Positions 1-13,020 of a DNA stretch of 64,000 nt are shown here, in pieces. The stretch is from Seriola aureovittata. Its lineage: Eukaryota > Chordata > Actinopteri > Carangiformes > Carangidae. The stretch lies in contig NC_079364.1 of the NCBI RefSeq assembly GCF_021018895.1, forward strand, positions 31,169,201-31,233,200, in the 5' to 3' direction. Made by a program: the position numbers and the translations under genes. Numbering within the stretch: the stretch's first letter is position 1; every line of letters starts with the position of its first letter. Under the pieces are notes generated by a model that saw only the letters and a list, made by a program, of their open reading frames with translations, had not been told where the DNA came from and made no database searches.

Positions 1-1047
1 ATGATGCCACTTTGAATTCTGGCTGGAAATATCTTGCTGAGGGAAGTGAAGTTAAACTCATGTGTCTTCCTTTGCAGTTTAGGTGTGTTCTGTAATTGTT
101 TTATTTACTGATGTATTTAAATTGTTTACCCTTCACATTTCTTATAGTTGGATAATTCTGTTGGCAATCTTTGTTGTGGTTCTATCTTTCAAGTATGTAG
201 TTAGTTTGTTTGGAGGATGTCCAGGAACGTGCATCGTGCCTGAATGTAAAATATGTTAGTTGTTCCAGCACAGGCGTCTCAGGTAGTCTTGATGTGCCTC
301 AGTCAGTGGCTTTTACATAACTTTGCTTTGACAACATTACAAGGACGGACTTGGTAATATTTTCACATCACTTCCAACACAGCATAAATCTGAACCAAAT
401 ACCATTAGATTAAAGTGAATCTGCAGCAACACAAGGTACCCCCTTTAATCTCACTGCAAACAGTAGTCTAAGGGCTACTTTGACCATTGGTTTGATCAGG
501 GCGGCGTGATCAGTGACTGCTGAAGGTTCATTTCTTAATCAATAGCTCTTAAACACAAAGAAAGTGAACTGAAACACTGTGAAACTGACACTTTAGGTTG
601 TGGAGATTCTTGTCAAATCAGATCAGGATATAAAAACTAATATCCCTCACAGTGGAAAGAGGTTTTAAAAAAAACCCTTCATACAACTTAAGTAAAAACC
701 TGACCAGTCTCGAATGCTCTTCATTCGAATGAATGCCCAGCAATTTTACATTCACCATGTGAGCAAATAAGAAATAAATGTGTCCCAACCTAACACCCTG
801 AATCATTCATTGCTTGTGCACTCAGCAGAATTTTTCATCTTTTAACATTAAATGATGGGATTGGTGTGAAAACGGGTTAGTGGATTTCTGTGGGAACTGG
901 GAGTGAGCATCCCTCACATCCACAACAGTTTTTAATTAAGGCTTCCACAGCAAAGTAAATTTTAACATCCATCAATGAGATGCAGCCTGTGAGAGAACAG
1001 AAAACACTCCTCTCCCTTTTTACAAACATTTCTAACTCACACCGATG
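1..1047. other. intronic DNA without recognisable feature
   Basis: AT-rich, many stops in all frames; nothing recognisable as a gene or named repeat. Confidence 0.6.
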
Positions 1048-1260
1048 TAGGGATGGGTATGGAAACCTGGTATTAAACTGGCCCAAGTATTGATCAGCTC
1101 CAACAGTGTCTGTTCTGCTCTCAGTACTGGAGAAATTAAGAAAAATAGATTTTCTATTTATTATTGCTATAAAAGTTCTCTTCCAGAGGGGAGATCTCTC
1201 TCTCCATCAGCCTCTGTGTTAGGCAGGGCCAGTTCTCTCTCACACACTGTGGCACCGTGC

Positions 1261-1326
<66 letters not shown>

Positions 1327-1743
1327 CACACAAACACACAGAGACACTACTATTAGTGACAATGGCGGAGAGAACTAAACTTCAAAAGTGTGGTTACACT
1401 GCCACAAGTGCAAAGAGCATGTAAGCAAATCTGTCAAAAAGAAATGCACAGTTTTCCGCCCCCTAGCTTGTAGCATATCTGTCGTTTCCCCTGGTATGAT
1501 ATGTATGCTGGCAGTCTGAAGCGCACACACAGAGTTAACTAAACTATATGAACATGTGTTAATGATTAAATGATTAAAAGTAAAAAATAAAGCAATGTTA
1601 ATTTTGCTCTTAATTGTTTCTTTATTTTTTTCTCTTAAAAAATAACAAAAAGAACTGATAAGAGTACCGTTACAGTACCGGAGCAATAGGTATTATTGGT
1701 AAGAGTAGCATCACTGTTAAAATCTTAACGATACGCATCCCTA
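1048..1743. mobile_element. hAT-like non-autonomous DNA element
   Basis: The left end reads TAGGGATGGGTAT and the right end, reverse-complemented, reads TAGGGATGCGTAT: 12 of the first 13 bases form a terminal inverted repeat about 700 bp apart. Ends starting TAGGGATG(G)GTAT are familiar from teleost hAT-type elements. There is no transposase frame inside, only a (CA)n tract and unremarkable sequence, so this is a non-autonomous or gutted copy. The flanking 8-mers do not match each other, so either the target duplication has decayed or the true ends differ by a few bases. Confidence 0.6.
1261..1340. repeat. (CA)n microsatellite
   Basis: About 80 bp of CA dinucleotides with two interruptions near the right end (a CG and an AAAC). 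It lies inside the hAT-like element at 1048-1743. Confidence 0.98.
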
Positions 1744-2225
1744 CTCTGTCTGAATGACATCTCTTTAACAGATAGATGACTCCAGTAATGTTGCATGTTC
1801 CATGTCTAAAAAAGGGTGTAGAATTAAGGATTGGTTGCAGCACTGGTTGGTTGTGACTTGGTGTAAAGTGGCTCTTCCTCCTCGTCTTCAGAGCAGCTCC
1901 CTCTGCCCACCGGAGGAACGGCTACTCGTCTACCCAGCAGATAAACCAGATTTAAGCTCCGCTGCTGACGCTGGCCTACATTAGGGGCTGTGCACTGACC
2001 AGTAAGCCATAATCTTTATCCATCCATGCTAGGATGTATTTGTCTGTTTGTATGTCTGTCCACTCGTTTGTTCTGGCTCTGAGTTTGAGCAGATTTCTCA
2101 GATTGGAAACTGAGTTTGCAGAATGGAATTCTGGATGTTTAGGATATCTTCACTCACCACCCCCACACAGCCCAGCGCCTATTTAATGAGTTTTCAGAAG
2201 CCATTCCTGATTAACTGTGTGTTAA

Positions 2226-3110
2226 AGGTGCAGTAAGCAATGCTTGAGAATGGCTGTTTTTATTTGAACACAACAGCAAGACAAATACACCCCTCCCTCC
2301 CTTCATACTGCAATGGTGGAAACCAGAGCATCCTTTATGGCGTGGAGGTGGATACCCTTTCTCATTGCTGAATCAGAACCAACCTTATGATATAAAATGT
2401 CATCAAACAAACCAAACGCACACAAACATCCAAAACACAAAGCAGTATGACCTGTTGGTTCTGTGAAACATAGCAAAGCTAATATTACCCACCTGTAAAG
2501 CAGACACAGGGCACCCTCCACATCTGTCTTAATGCCTTTCAACTCTCTGAGCTATCTCTATCATAGTTGAGACAAATCCTGATTGGCCACCACAGCAGTG
2601 GGCTGCTGAACTGATAAGACACCCATAAAGTTTTTTTTAAGTTTTTACCAGCCCTGTCAGTCTCTTTACTGGCCCTCTTGGTGTGGCTGTCATTCAGGAT
2701 GCAGATAAATCTAGGGCTGAATTTCCTTCCCAGTCTGACTGTGCAGTCTCCTGTGTTAGAAAGCCTCACAGAATTTTTGTGCTTCTGAAATTCTCGTCTG
2801 CAGTCCCAATCAATCCCCTATCAAAACTCCACATGTTCTTGTGGCAACGGGTTAGTATAGACTACTCCTTCTCCTTCCCCTGGTAACCCTTAAATTGGCA
2901 CTATCTGTTAGCATATGCAAGTACCGCCATGCATTCCCATTGCCCCTTTTCCCCTCCCATCTTCCCTCTTCTAATTTCCCTTGTCCTGTGCACGAGCACA
3001 AACGCATCCTGTTGCTGATTGGCTGGAATTGGTCTGAGCCACTTTGTTTATAACCCATTTACAGAATCAGGGCGGTGTAGGAACACCGGATTCAGCACAT
3101 TTACTCTAAC
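2226..3110. repeat. teleost interspersed repeat, family uncertain
   Basis: The stretch opens with an 'aaaggtgcagtaagcaatgc' type end and continues through wording I associate with a dispersed percomorph repeat (for example the segments around 2320-2390 and 3010-3090). No transposase or reverse transcriptase frame is left. Boundaries and class are uncertain because no matching inverted end was found in the window. The assignment rests on recognition rather than alignment. Confidence 0.45.
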
Positions 3111-3325
3111 TTTACTTGCCCTCTTCACACCCCATCACTACACACATTGGAAGTAAAGTTAATACACAGGGTTTTAGATTACAAGACTCTTCAGGTTTCA
3201 AAAATTATGTATAAGAGTTAAAGTGGTTCAAGTGAGATCTTTCTCCGTAAATCTTTATCCCCCAAAACACGGAAACTCAAACTTGACTTCCCTTGATCTT
3301 TGTTTTGTAGTGGTTACTTACTGAA

Positions 3326-3910
3326 AGGGGACACATTATGCTTTTTTGATTTTCTCTCACTTATTTTCTGTTGTTTTGTTGGACGTCCAAGTTAAAGCGC
3401 CAAAGTCTCAAGACCTGAGGTGAACATATGTTAAAATGCTACCTGTAACACAGACGGTTTCAGTTGTCTGTGAATGCTTCCTTCCAATGCTTTATTTCTA
3501 CATTCCCAACACTGACGTATGAACATCATGGAAGTCCATGAACCGAACGCCGCTCTGGGCCTCAACTCCGGGTTCAGCACACCCCAGCATCAGAGCATGC
3601 AAGCAAATTACAGGCTGCAGGGACTGTTACGTCACCGACCACAATGTCAAGAAGAAAGTGTTTCCGTTATTGCTGCAGTGGAGGGAAGGCAACATCAGAT
3701 ACCAGTGGATATCATTTGTATTTTTTGGACCCCTTACAGCAGTACAACTCTTGTATTTCTGTCTGGACTTTGCATTTCACGAGACGACCGGGTTCAGCAA
3801 CAACCGCCTGCTGGCTAGCCATTCCATGATTGTCGGTTATGCTGGTACTGATGGAAAAGCAGCTCCAACTTTATTGGGCCAGCGTGTTGATTCAGGACTC
3901 GAAACTGTAA
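3326..3910 (+). mobile_element. decayed DNA-transposon fragment with THAP-like reading frame
   Basis: An open frame starting at 3644 begins MSRRKC and continues with a Cys-rich, Gly-Gly-Lys stretch and a later LHFT, which resembles the start of THAP-type zinc-finger domains found in some fish transposases. The zinc ligands are not all in register and the frame stops after 61 residues, so it is not a working domain. The sequence just upstream (from 3326, 'aaaggggacacattatgc') resembles the outer end of abundant fish DNA elements. At 3908 a GTAAGT follows the frame and could be an old donor site. A Kolobok-like or P-like origin would fit a THAP domain, but the class is a guess. Confidence 0.4.
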
Positions 3911-5916
3911 GTATATCACTAAAACATTGTTTTCTTTGGGGTTTATTATCATCAGCCTACACATAACTAGCTATTTTAATGAGCAACTGTGGTGGTGGGG
4001 TTTTGTTTTACTCTGAACTGTGCCTGCAGAGATGATATCTTGCTAACATTAACTCAGTAGCTCGCTGGTGAGTTTGTGCATTTGAGTCTTTTCCAGCTAT
4101 TTCAAACGTATATCATCTCCAGTCAGTCTTTTCATAGTGTGAAGCAAAGGCAAGTCCTACCCCTTTCTTTCTCTCACCACTGACAGCAGCCCTAGCAGCA
4201 CGTTAGTATGTATTGATATTAGTCTCAGAGTAATGTTAGCTCAAATCAAGGATTCTCATTCTAACAGTGCGACCTTAATGAGCTCTGTGGTAGCAAGAAA
4301 TCTTCAGTGTTTAATGTTAGGCTGTCTGCATGTATTTGTAAACAGTATGTTAGTGTTGTTTCAGCAACTCCAAACAACAAATTCTTCCCACCAAGAGGTT
4401 ATATCTGCAACAAGAGTTGTGTTACATCAGCAGATTTTTGATCTTGGTGCTGATGAGGAATTCAGGATGAGGTTAGTCAGTGATATCAAACAGTTTATCT
4501 AAGAGTTTCACATCAGTAAAAAGCCGGATGTGACCCACTTTTTCCTACGTCCTCGTTACACTGTGCTGCTGCACTGTTGAGCTGCGTGAAACTGTGTGTA
4601 TACAATATTTTTGAACTGATTCATGTAATGTTGACAAGACCTCTTTGTTTCGAGAAATGGCTGCAGTTTGTGGAACTGAAATTAGTCTTAAACTTTTTCC
4701 TTTTTTCAGTGCATCAGAGCAGAACCAGTGAGTACACTGGTGTCCATGAGAGGAGAGAAAGAAAATATCAAAAGGTAAAGATTTGTTTAAAAAAAAAAAA
4801 AATCAGCATATACTAACATAAAAATGATAATAATAAAAATATAAGGGTATGTATTTTCAGAACTCAAAATCGTTGAAATTAAATACTCAAATAAACATAC
4901 TAAAAGTAACTATATATAGGCTATATCAACACTGGGAATGGTCGTTTTTAGAAGTTGAATTAAAGAAAAATATTTAAATGTCAGTAATTAAAACCAGATC
5001 AGCTAGAACTGAAATTAACAGAATGCTTTGAAAGTTAGATTTAAGGATTTTACGGCAGTGAGCAGGCCTCTTTATGGGAGTACAAATTTTGTTGCCATTT
5101 TGGTTTCTTCTTGTCATTCTGCAGTGACATTAGTACTGTGATCACAATACACACTGTTAAATAGATGCTTCACCTTCATTGAAGACCAAATGTACCCAGA
5201 CGGCCTTGATGAATCAGTGTAACATTCCAGTAAAACTGAATCCTGTTGTTGTTCTACAGATTATCTGTGTGACCCGATGACACTAATGTTCCTGGACCCA
5301 CCAGACTTTCCTCAGAGCACAAGAGACAAGTTATTGCTGGGTGGGTGGGACAACACAGTGATATCTGGAAGGTCTTGGGACATCCACAGGAAGACACGCC
5401 AGGATGACTAGTCTGACTCTCTGCTCTGGGAGCTCCTGCACCAGCTGACACAACTGCAATATAAAAGCAGCGTAGAAGAAACCCTCCAACCACATGGAGG
5501 ACTGGGGCTTGACAGAGCTGCAGCAGGAGCCCTGAGGCCGGTCCATTCATCGTGCTCGATGCATCATGGCACCCATCACAGTCAATCATAGTGGTGTTGT
5601 TAAGCCTCCAGCATCCAATTAGAGGAGATTACACTCTAAGAGTCTTACAATGACCATGCAGGTCCTCACCATGTGTTTCCTTCTCATACATGGATCACAG
5701 GAGCTGGCACTGATACCAATTCATGTTCAAATCACCACAACCTTTTACCTGCATGGCATATGTTGCTGTGTAAAGGGGATTTAAGCTGGCTGTTTGAAGA
5801 CATACTGTATATTAAGAGTTTGTGGCTTGTACCAGCTAAAACAGTCATTTTAACTGTACCACTTATTTGCAGCTGCAAGCAGCAATAACATGACTGCAGG
5901 CAATATATAATTACAT
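3911..5916. other. intronic DNA, possibly more of the same decayed element
   Basis: No gene recognised. A poly-A run sits at 4790-4801. The 5250-5600 stretch is GC-richer than its surroundings and could belong to the element at 3326, but I could not identify it. Confidence 0.4.
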
Positions 5917-5945
5917 ATATATATATAGATATATATATAATATGT
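5917..5945. repeat. (AT)n microsatellite
   Basis: Short alternating AT tract with one GAT interruption. Confidence 0.85.
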
Positions 5946-8139
5946 ATAATTTTTGCTCAAAATTGATTGTTAGAGAGCTAAATCTGAAACAATTCGTCCT
6001 CACATTAAAGGTTTTCCAACAAGTCTTTTCTGATCCTGTCTGCTTTATAGTGTTATGAATATTTTTTATTTTGATGTTCCTTAGTAACACAGCTCATATC
6101 TGATTGATACAACCAAATATAGAGTTTAAGTCTTAAGTGTGTTTCCTATATATGTGGTTGCGTGGAGTTGCAGCTTACATATTGGTGAATTAGCTTTGTT
6201 ACAAACACTCAAAGCGGTTGTGAAGATGACACCTACTCCTCTGTTACTCTCATTTTTAGACCATCCTTGAACCTGAGCCAGGGAAAGATGCTGGTAACCT
6301 TGTTGTAGAAAATACAGATGATTTTAAGATAACTGCATTCAATGCCTTTATATGGTGTAAAAACATACCAGAGGAGGCCCACAGTCAGAGGAAGTAACTC
6401 TTATTGTAACAGTGTATCCCTCTGTGTGTGCTATGTGTGAAAAGAAAAGCTGTCGTTTGGTATCTAAGGGTGTTTTTGCTTTGTGTAAGGTTTTGACATA
6501 CAGCTCTACCTTACAAATACAGGTCAGCCATGATCTGCACTCCACACTGACAGCCACGTGATAATGTGGATAAGCTGAAGAGCTGCTGGGAGCAGTTACT
6601 ATGTCACTAATGGGAGTAAAAGAGCTTCACTTTGTCAGAGTACTTAGCTGTGTTTTGCTGAATGGATTTAATGATGGTGCCATTAGTTGGATCACATATC
6701 TATGCTGCTCTTAAGCAGGACAGACACTACAGATCTGGCTGATAAAGTTTTGAATCAGAGTGATTGGTTGTCATTTGACACGCAGTTTGAGGGAGGTCAC
6801 AATACTTGATTGTTCACCTGAACGATGACCAATATGGCTCTTGGAAAAAAGATTGGACTTCTGGCAAATCAGAGCCGTCTTGCAGTTTGAGCAGTTTCTG
6901 TAGTAAGCTTGTTTTAATGTTATTAAAGTAGTAGATCATGTGGTGGGTAAATTTGTAGTCTTCGCTCAGACTGCTGTATGTATAACTGAATTTCATGCCT
7001 GCATCTTCCAGGCATTTTTTTTTTCTTCTTACTTTCTATTCATTGTAGAATTGTACAAAGTAATGCTGTCTTTCTCAAAACCAGTCAGGTCTTCAACATC
7101 TCCATCCATGTTGTGGCCGGTCATTTGATCCATACAATGCGATCTAAAAAGTCACAGGTTCTGTCATAAAAGTCACAGGAACTGAAAAGTGTTTTGTGAG
7201 TTAAAACAACGCAGATTTAAGACCACCTCTGATGAAAATCAAGTTTTTAAACTTTTTAACATGTCCATTTGGTTTTTATATAATACGAGAGAAATAATCA
7301 TCAACACCATAAGTGTTTCCACCTTGAACTGAAGTGAACCAATGACAGATTCAGACAGCCAGGTTTTCATACGTCACAAACCTAAGGAACCAATCCTGTC
7401 AACTCGTGGGATAAACCTGAAACCTTGTCATTACAGAGAGAGAGAGTTAGCATTAGCACAACCACTAACACTGTGTCAGCCACTGCCAGTTGCAAGCCAA
7501 CAAAGAACATAAATAAATAAAAGATGCTAACTGCGCTAACCGCTCTGATACGTCTGCTAGTCTCTGATTCTGGTCTCAACACACTCCTCATGAGTCTGGG
7601 TCTGACTGAGGCTCAAACATGTGGCTGAGTCTCTCTGATGTTTCTTCCTCTAACCATCTTGATACACACTGCCTGATCCAGAATTTCTCAATGAGGAAGT
7701 AAGAGGAGATGAGTTTCCAGCCCCAGTTTTCCATTTTTTGTTACTTTTTATGTGGGAAACCATGTTAAACAAAATATGAATCAGAGCAGAGTATTTCTAC
7801 AGAGTTTAAAACATGTCTGGAGAGGAACTTTAATAAAAACTCAGTGTCTGCCCAGCTTTAAAGCATTGATGAGAACATACTAGAGACTGAAGCGTCTAAA
7901 CCTTTGTATTGGAGTATTGTTCACTAAGATAAACCAGATGATACTCTCAAGTGTGTGTAAAAGTCACTGCCAAACACATATTGAATGTTCCTGACTGAAT
8001 CTATTCATAAAAGAATCTACTCAGCCAACTCAAGTCCAGGAATCCTAACCCTCCACCCTGAAAGTGTGTTAAACCTGAACTGATTTATAACCTGGAAATG
8101 TGCAGGCCCCAGACAGAAGTTAGCAAGACAAAAACTAAT
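5946..8139. other. intronic DNA without recognisable gene
   Basis: Nothing recognised as coding. A short imperfect tandem repeat of 'aaaagtcacagg' occurs at about 7148-7185, and a (GA)n run at 7437-7446. Confidence 0.55.
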
Positions 8140-8145
8140 TCATTT

Positions 8146-8195
8146 AGCACTGACAGAAACTGACACTACTCCCAGTTGTGCTGTCACCCGAGCCT
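8146..8195 (+). repeat. direct repeat, copy A
   Basis: About 50 bp (AGCACTGACAGAAACTGACA onward) recur almost unchanged at 9034-9083. The two copies differ at only a few positions, which suggests a local duplication or two copies of one dispersed repeat. Confidence 0.8.
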
Positions 8196-8589
8196 AATGC
8201 AGATCTCAGGTTTCAAGTGGGTGGCAGTTCTAGACTGGCACAACAGTCTAACAGCACACATAGTAATGTAGAAATTACAACAACAAATAAATAAACAAAT
8301 AAATACAGTAATAGTTAAGTTACAGGTCTACTAAGGAAGAAATCCAGACTATGTAGCACCAATTCACATGACTATTCAGTGTTAATTGAGCAATTAAATG
8401 TGAGAGCAGTTGAACAGAGATTTCACAATACACCACTGATTAAACCTCAAGTGAGGTCACAACGCCACTTATAAAAACCTACTGAAACGGGAATGTACTC
8501 AGGCAGCTCAAAGTGAGAGTCAAGGAATCCTGACCTTCCGGTTCAGACACACCCTGAGCTCGTTTGTACCCTATAGATCAGGATTTTTC

Positions 8590-8605
8590 CGGGGGGGAGG
8601 GGGTT
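8590..8605 (+). other. G-rich run
   Basis: A run of seven G, one A, then five G. Only two runs are present, so an intramolecular quadruplex would need run splitting. Confidence 0.6.
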
Positions 8606-8804
8606 GCTGTCGCCGCAGTATATTAGGGACAAAGCCATTCACACTCTCTGATCCTCTCCTCCACCGGCACCTTCCACTTGTGGCTGAGAACTAGGCCTAC
8701 TCTCAGTCCTGACACATTAACCGTATCTCGTCAGTAACATGAATTGATATTAATAGCAGCAAAATCAGCTCGCTGCCTCCTTCCGCAGGCAGAAAATCCA
8801 GCGC

Positions 8805-9020
8805 GTATATATTCTTCTTCTTTGGCAATTTCGGATGGCTCTGCCTGATGCATGAATTACGATACAGTGCCACTACATTGCCTTAGTGGCGTACAGCCGC
8901 AATTGCAGTTAAAAACGTCAAATCCACCGAGTACCGAGAAAACAAGTACGCCTACTAATATTTTGTCGGGAGGCGGCACGACATTTGACGGAGGTGGCCA
9001 TCTATGCAGGAAAAACCCTG
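8805..9020 (+). repeat. dispersed repeat, copy 1 (partner at 31396-31560)
   Basis: Shares with 31396-31560 the order: TTCTTCTTCT start, a central segment with TACAGTGCCAC / TACAGCGCCAC, and an ending CTATGCAGGAAAA. This is the pattern of a dispersed fish repeat containing 'cagcgccac'. It is not coding in any frame I could recognise. Confidence 0.6.
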
Positions 9021-9033
9021 TAGATGTGCAGTT

Positions 9034-9083
9034 AGCACTGACAGAAACTGACACTCCTCCCAGTTGTGCTGTCACCGAAACCA
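9034..9083 (+). repeat. direct repeat, copy B
   Basis: Near-identical partner of the repeat at 8146-8195; about 890 bp separate the copies. Confidence 0.8.
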
Positions 9084-9242
9084 AACACAAGATTCAGGTA
9101 GAATTTGCCACATCAAATAAATATTACATTTACAAGTGAATTTCATGCTTTACAGAAACAAGCTGCTGCAAAAGAGACCAGAAACTTAAAGATAGCAGTG
9201 CAGGGAAAAGAGCATGAGATCCCTCAGTCATGGAACCAGTGG

Positions 9243-9290
9243 ACACACACACACACACACACAGACACACACACACACACACACACACAG

Positions 9291-9320
<30 letters not shown>
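9243..9320. repeat. (CA)n microsatellite
   Basis: CA dinucleotides with two CAGA interruptions and an AAAC near the right end. Confidence 0.97.
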
Positions 9321-9322
<2 letters not shown>

Positions 9323-12300
9323 GAAGAGTATACACCCCAGGAAGAGAAGCTGTTGGCTAATGGGGATCCTAATAAACAAATATACACCGGATATAAAAGC
9401 CATGGATTTTCTCCGACAGCAGCAACAGAGCCAGGGTGCGATCCAGCTGAATCTCGTGTACATTTGGTGTCAGGATAAAGTCTGCTGTCACCACACGCCA
9501 TCTGTGCACAGATGTTTACGTCATTGTTGACTTTACAGACCTGGGGGTTGCCATCAGCCACATAGTCCACTGACAAAGGCTGTAATAATAGGTTTTGTAG
9601 GAAAAGGTTCTTACATTCATATTTCATCTGTTTGAGGGTATGGTTACTGATCATTATCACAAATTGTCCAATAGTGGATTGGTTGCTAACCAGAGTCGCA
9701 TGATAACATAATAGCAGACAGGAGATTCACTGAATTTGGTGATTGGTAATCTGTGGCCATAGGCAGGAGTTGTCTTCCTGTTGTGTTAGTGATGGGCTCC
9801 ATCAAACAGTGGCATATATTGTCACTAACTGGAACCAAGTGAATCCCATAATTCAGCTGTGTTGTGTCTTGGTGCTTTTCTCTGGTATCTGACAAGAAGC
9901 AATGTTCTCTGGAAGGTGATAATTAACTAATGACAAGTAATGTTGTTGTGACGGAAGAAGGAGGCCAGGGGAAATACTTAAGTGAAATAGTTCCTCACCT
10001 ATGGACATGCATGGTGCTGAAATGTGACAGCAGTTGTGTGAAGATCCTACCTACGTTCCCACCTCAGGCTCAAGCTCCTTGCGGGCCTGAGCAGAATGTG
10101 GAGGTGTAGTAAACACATGAATGTCTGGAATATTGATCAAAGAAGAAGTTAAAAAGAAAAACATTTATTGTCAACTTTCACTTTTTGATACTCGATGCCA
10201 TGGACACAATTCAGTCAGTACTCAAAACCGGTTGAGGTCTGACATCCAGCTGACAAACTGCATTAAATTATTTACAGTTATTTTTATTCCTCATGGTGTG
10301 TGTGGACACAGATGGCATCAGCTTCCCTTGACAGAGTAGCCTATCACAACCCAGGTGGGAAACCCCCAAGAATATCAGCATGTCTAATATGCAGATAATT
10401 GATGTCAGGGCTGGATTTTCTTCTGCATGTATGAGAACTGGATTTTCTTACAGGCCTGTGACAGAGCCTGCCACCGTGCAGACACCAGATCCTTGCATGT
10501 CACAGTACTTCTGATGTACTCCTGATGGATTCTTCTGAATGGTCTGGTTTGAGTCACCATTAAATTAATTAGCCCACCACTTCAGTTAGTGGTAGATCAA
10601 CAGACCAACATTACAGCCGAGTGCTGCCAGAGATGCTGTTAATATCGTTATATCTGATCTATTTCAAGCCCAGCCTTGACCATTTTTGATCTTCAAAAAT
10701 TGGCATTTTAATGCAGCGGAGCAGAACATGAAAGTGCTGCACATGACAAGGCACATGCAGATAGAGAGTAAACTTACTTATAGACAAAGCGTGGAGCAGT
10801 TGCTGCTTCTGCTTTTCGGCAATAAGATTGGTCCATAAACATTACAGCAGGCAATAGCTGCAGTTTGCATGGTTTTAGCCAGCAGAGGAGTGCAAACACA
10901 CAGAGCGCCCCAAAATGACAATGTTGTTGACTTGTCACCGAATGTAATCCTGGTTCTGTAGAAACAATAATACTGATGTTGTAATTGTTGCCCACAACTA
11001 TGGAGGACTACTTCCTTCACTTTATTACACAGCTTTCATCATCACACAGCAAAAGGAACAATATGTGCAGTTCCAACCTGAGAAGTGCTGTGCGCATTTA
11101 CACATCATTAAATGTGTTGATTTTTTTTTTTTTTTCTCTACACATCAGACAGGTAAAATATTGAACACAGATACCAAGTGAACATATGTGGAATAAAGCT
11201 GCCATTCTTTATATGAGTCTTGAGCTCCATCAGATCTGTCAGAGCCTCTTCTGGAGTCAAAGACAAAACCTGTCCAGTCAGGCTTACTATTACAGTTGCC
11301 AGTTTTTCTTTAGTATTAGCATCCATATACTAATGAAAATCTTTGCCTCAGTGGATTTATTCATCCAGGTTTTGTTAGTGTGGTTAAGTTGATTCTTCTT
11401 GTAAAGTAAGACTAGAATAACAAAACTGCTAGCATTGACAGTAAATGTAAAACCACAAACCACCTATTACATAGGAAACAAACTGTGTGACTGGTGCATT
11501 AATCATACTTAATCAGTTTAAATCAGATGAGGTGTACATAGCATAACTTTTTTAATGCTGTTTATGTAACCACAGGGAAAGAGAGATAAATATATTTTTT
11601 AGTTTGCGTTGTTTGTCACTTCATTTGTTTTTATTGAAAATAAGGAGCCCTGGACGATCTTGGCTCAATCCAAGTTCCTAGAAACGCCTGTGCTGAGGGG
11701 TGAAGGTCACACTAGGTAGATAGATGCCCTCAGTGTGTCAGGATTGGAAAGAAAAGCATGTTATATGGGTTGAGAGTGTAAGGTGTGTGTTCATGCATAT
11801 GCACTCGAAGAAGGAATTCCTTGCTCCTGATGCAGAGTGCCATGTGTGGCTTTGGGATTAGAAAGCCGCCTTTGTCTGTGAGCTGCAGCAGGTTGGAGCA
11901 GGGTGGAGGGCTCAGGTTGCTGCTGGAGGAATGGCTGGAGGGGAGAGGTGAGGATGCCTCAGAGAGAGGAAGGGATCAGGGTCCAGAGACAGGAGGACGA
12001 TTGTCCTCAGGCATGCCTCAAAGGTGCTATGTGTAGTATTTCCACACCATTCAATCAATACCACATTCATTTGTAGATGTCAGTATAATTACTGTTTACA
12101 GATGAAACCATCATCAAGCCTCTGATTTGCTATTAAATCAGGAATCAGGAGTGTTCTACCCTTCAGTTATTTCTTAGCAATACAGAATGGGATCTTATTA
12201 GGACTTCAGTTGCAGGATTGCAGGATTATTTACTTATAAATTAATCTTTTTTTTTTATTATTAATTAATAATTGCTCTCTTATCCAACCAATGGTCGAAA

Positions 12301-13020
12301 CCTGAGAGTTTTCACCTCACCACATTGATGACGATATAAAAGGAGAATTATACATGACATTTTTCCTTGACAAAAATTCAAATTATTTTCTGTCAGTCAA
12401 CTAATCCATTAAGTGACTGGTTGTTTCATCTTAGCCACTACACTGTGATTCATCACTGGCAGCACTTATTTTTTATGTATGTCAATAAATATTGAGAAAA
12501 TGTGGCAAATTCCGGACAGGCTTTGACTTTACCTTCTTGAATCCGGTGGCACGGGTTAGATTTAAGTCAAGTTCACTCTTCTTAGTGTGTTGGAGGCGTG
12601 TCAAGCAGATTTTTGGTATTTTCATGGCCAGGGTCACCAGGGTGGGCCCATAAAGACTAAATTATAGGTGGGTGTGTTAGGTTTTCTGTTTTCAGCGTGA
12701 CCATCTTTAACACGGTTGTTGATATACACTGCAGTAAAAACTGTAGAATAATTAAGCAAAACAATAATTTTAACAGGCACACACTCATCAAAGTTAACCC
12801 GTGGTTGTGTGTAATTGGGGTTGACAGAGCGCATTATCACTCCAATAAGACTGAGATGGAACACATACCAGCTGCCTTCAGATGGCTGTAAACCAAAATA
12901 AAAGCCTCTAACTGTTGTTGATTACAGATCTGGCAAGACTTAATTTTTATTCTGTCTGGCTGGCATTAATACCATTTAAAAGCAAAACATGCAGAAAGGG
13001 TTTTGTATGATTTCAGAGAG
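9321..13020. other. intronic DNA without recognisable gene
   Basis: No coding frame or named repeat is evident. Minor items are a poly-T run at 11122-11135, an AT-rich stretch around 12240-12275, and a purine-rich GC-elevated stretch around 11880-12010 that does not look coding. Confidence 0.5.

Noticed and set aside
1090..1356. Open frames through the (CA)n tracts (here, and at about 9105-9660, 20319-20654, 37852-38171, 40905-41228, 45040-45507, 50258-50630)
   Set aside because: They translate to alternating Thr-His or Val-Cys repeats, a by-product of dinucleotide repeats having no stops.
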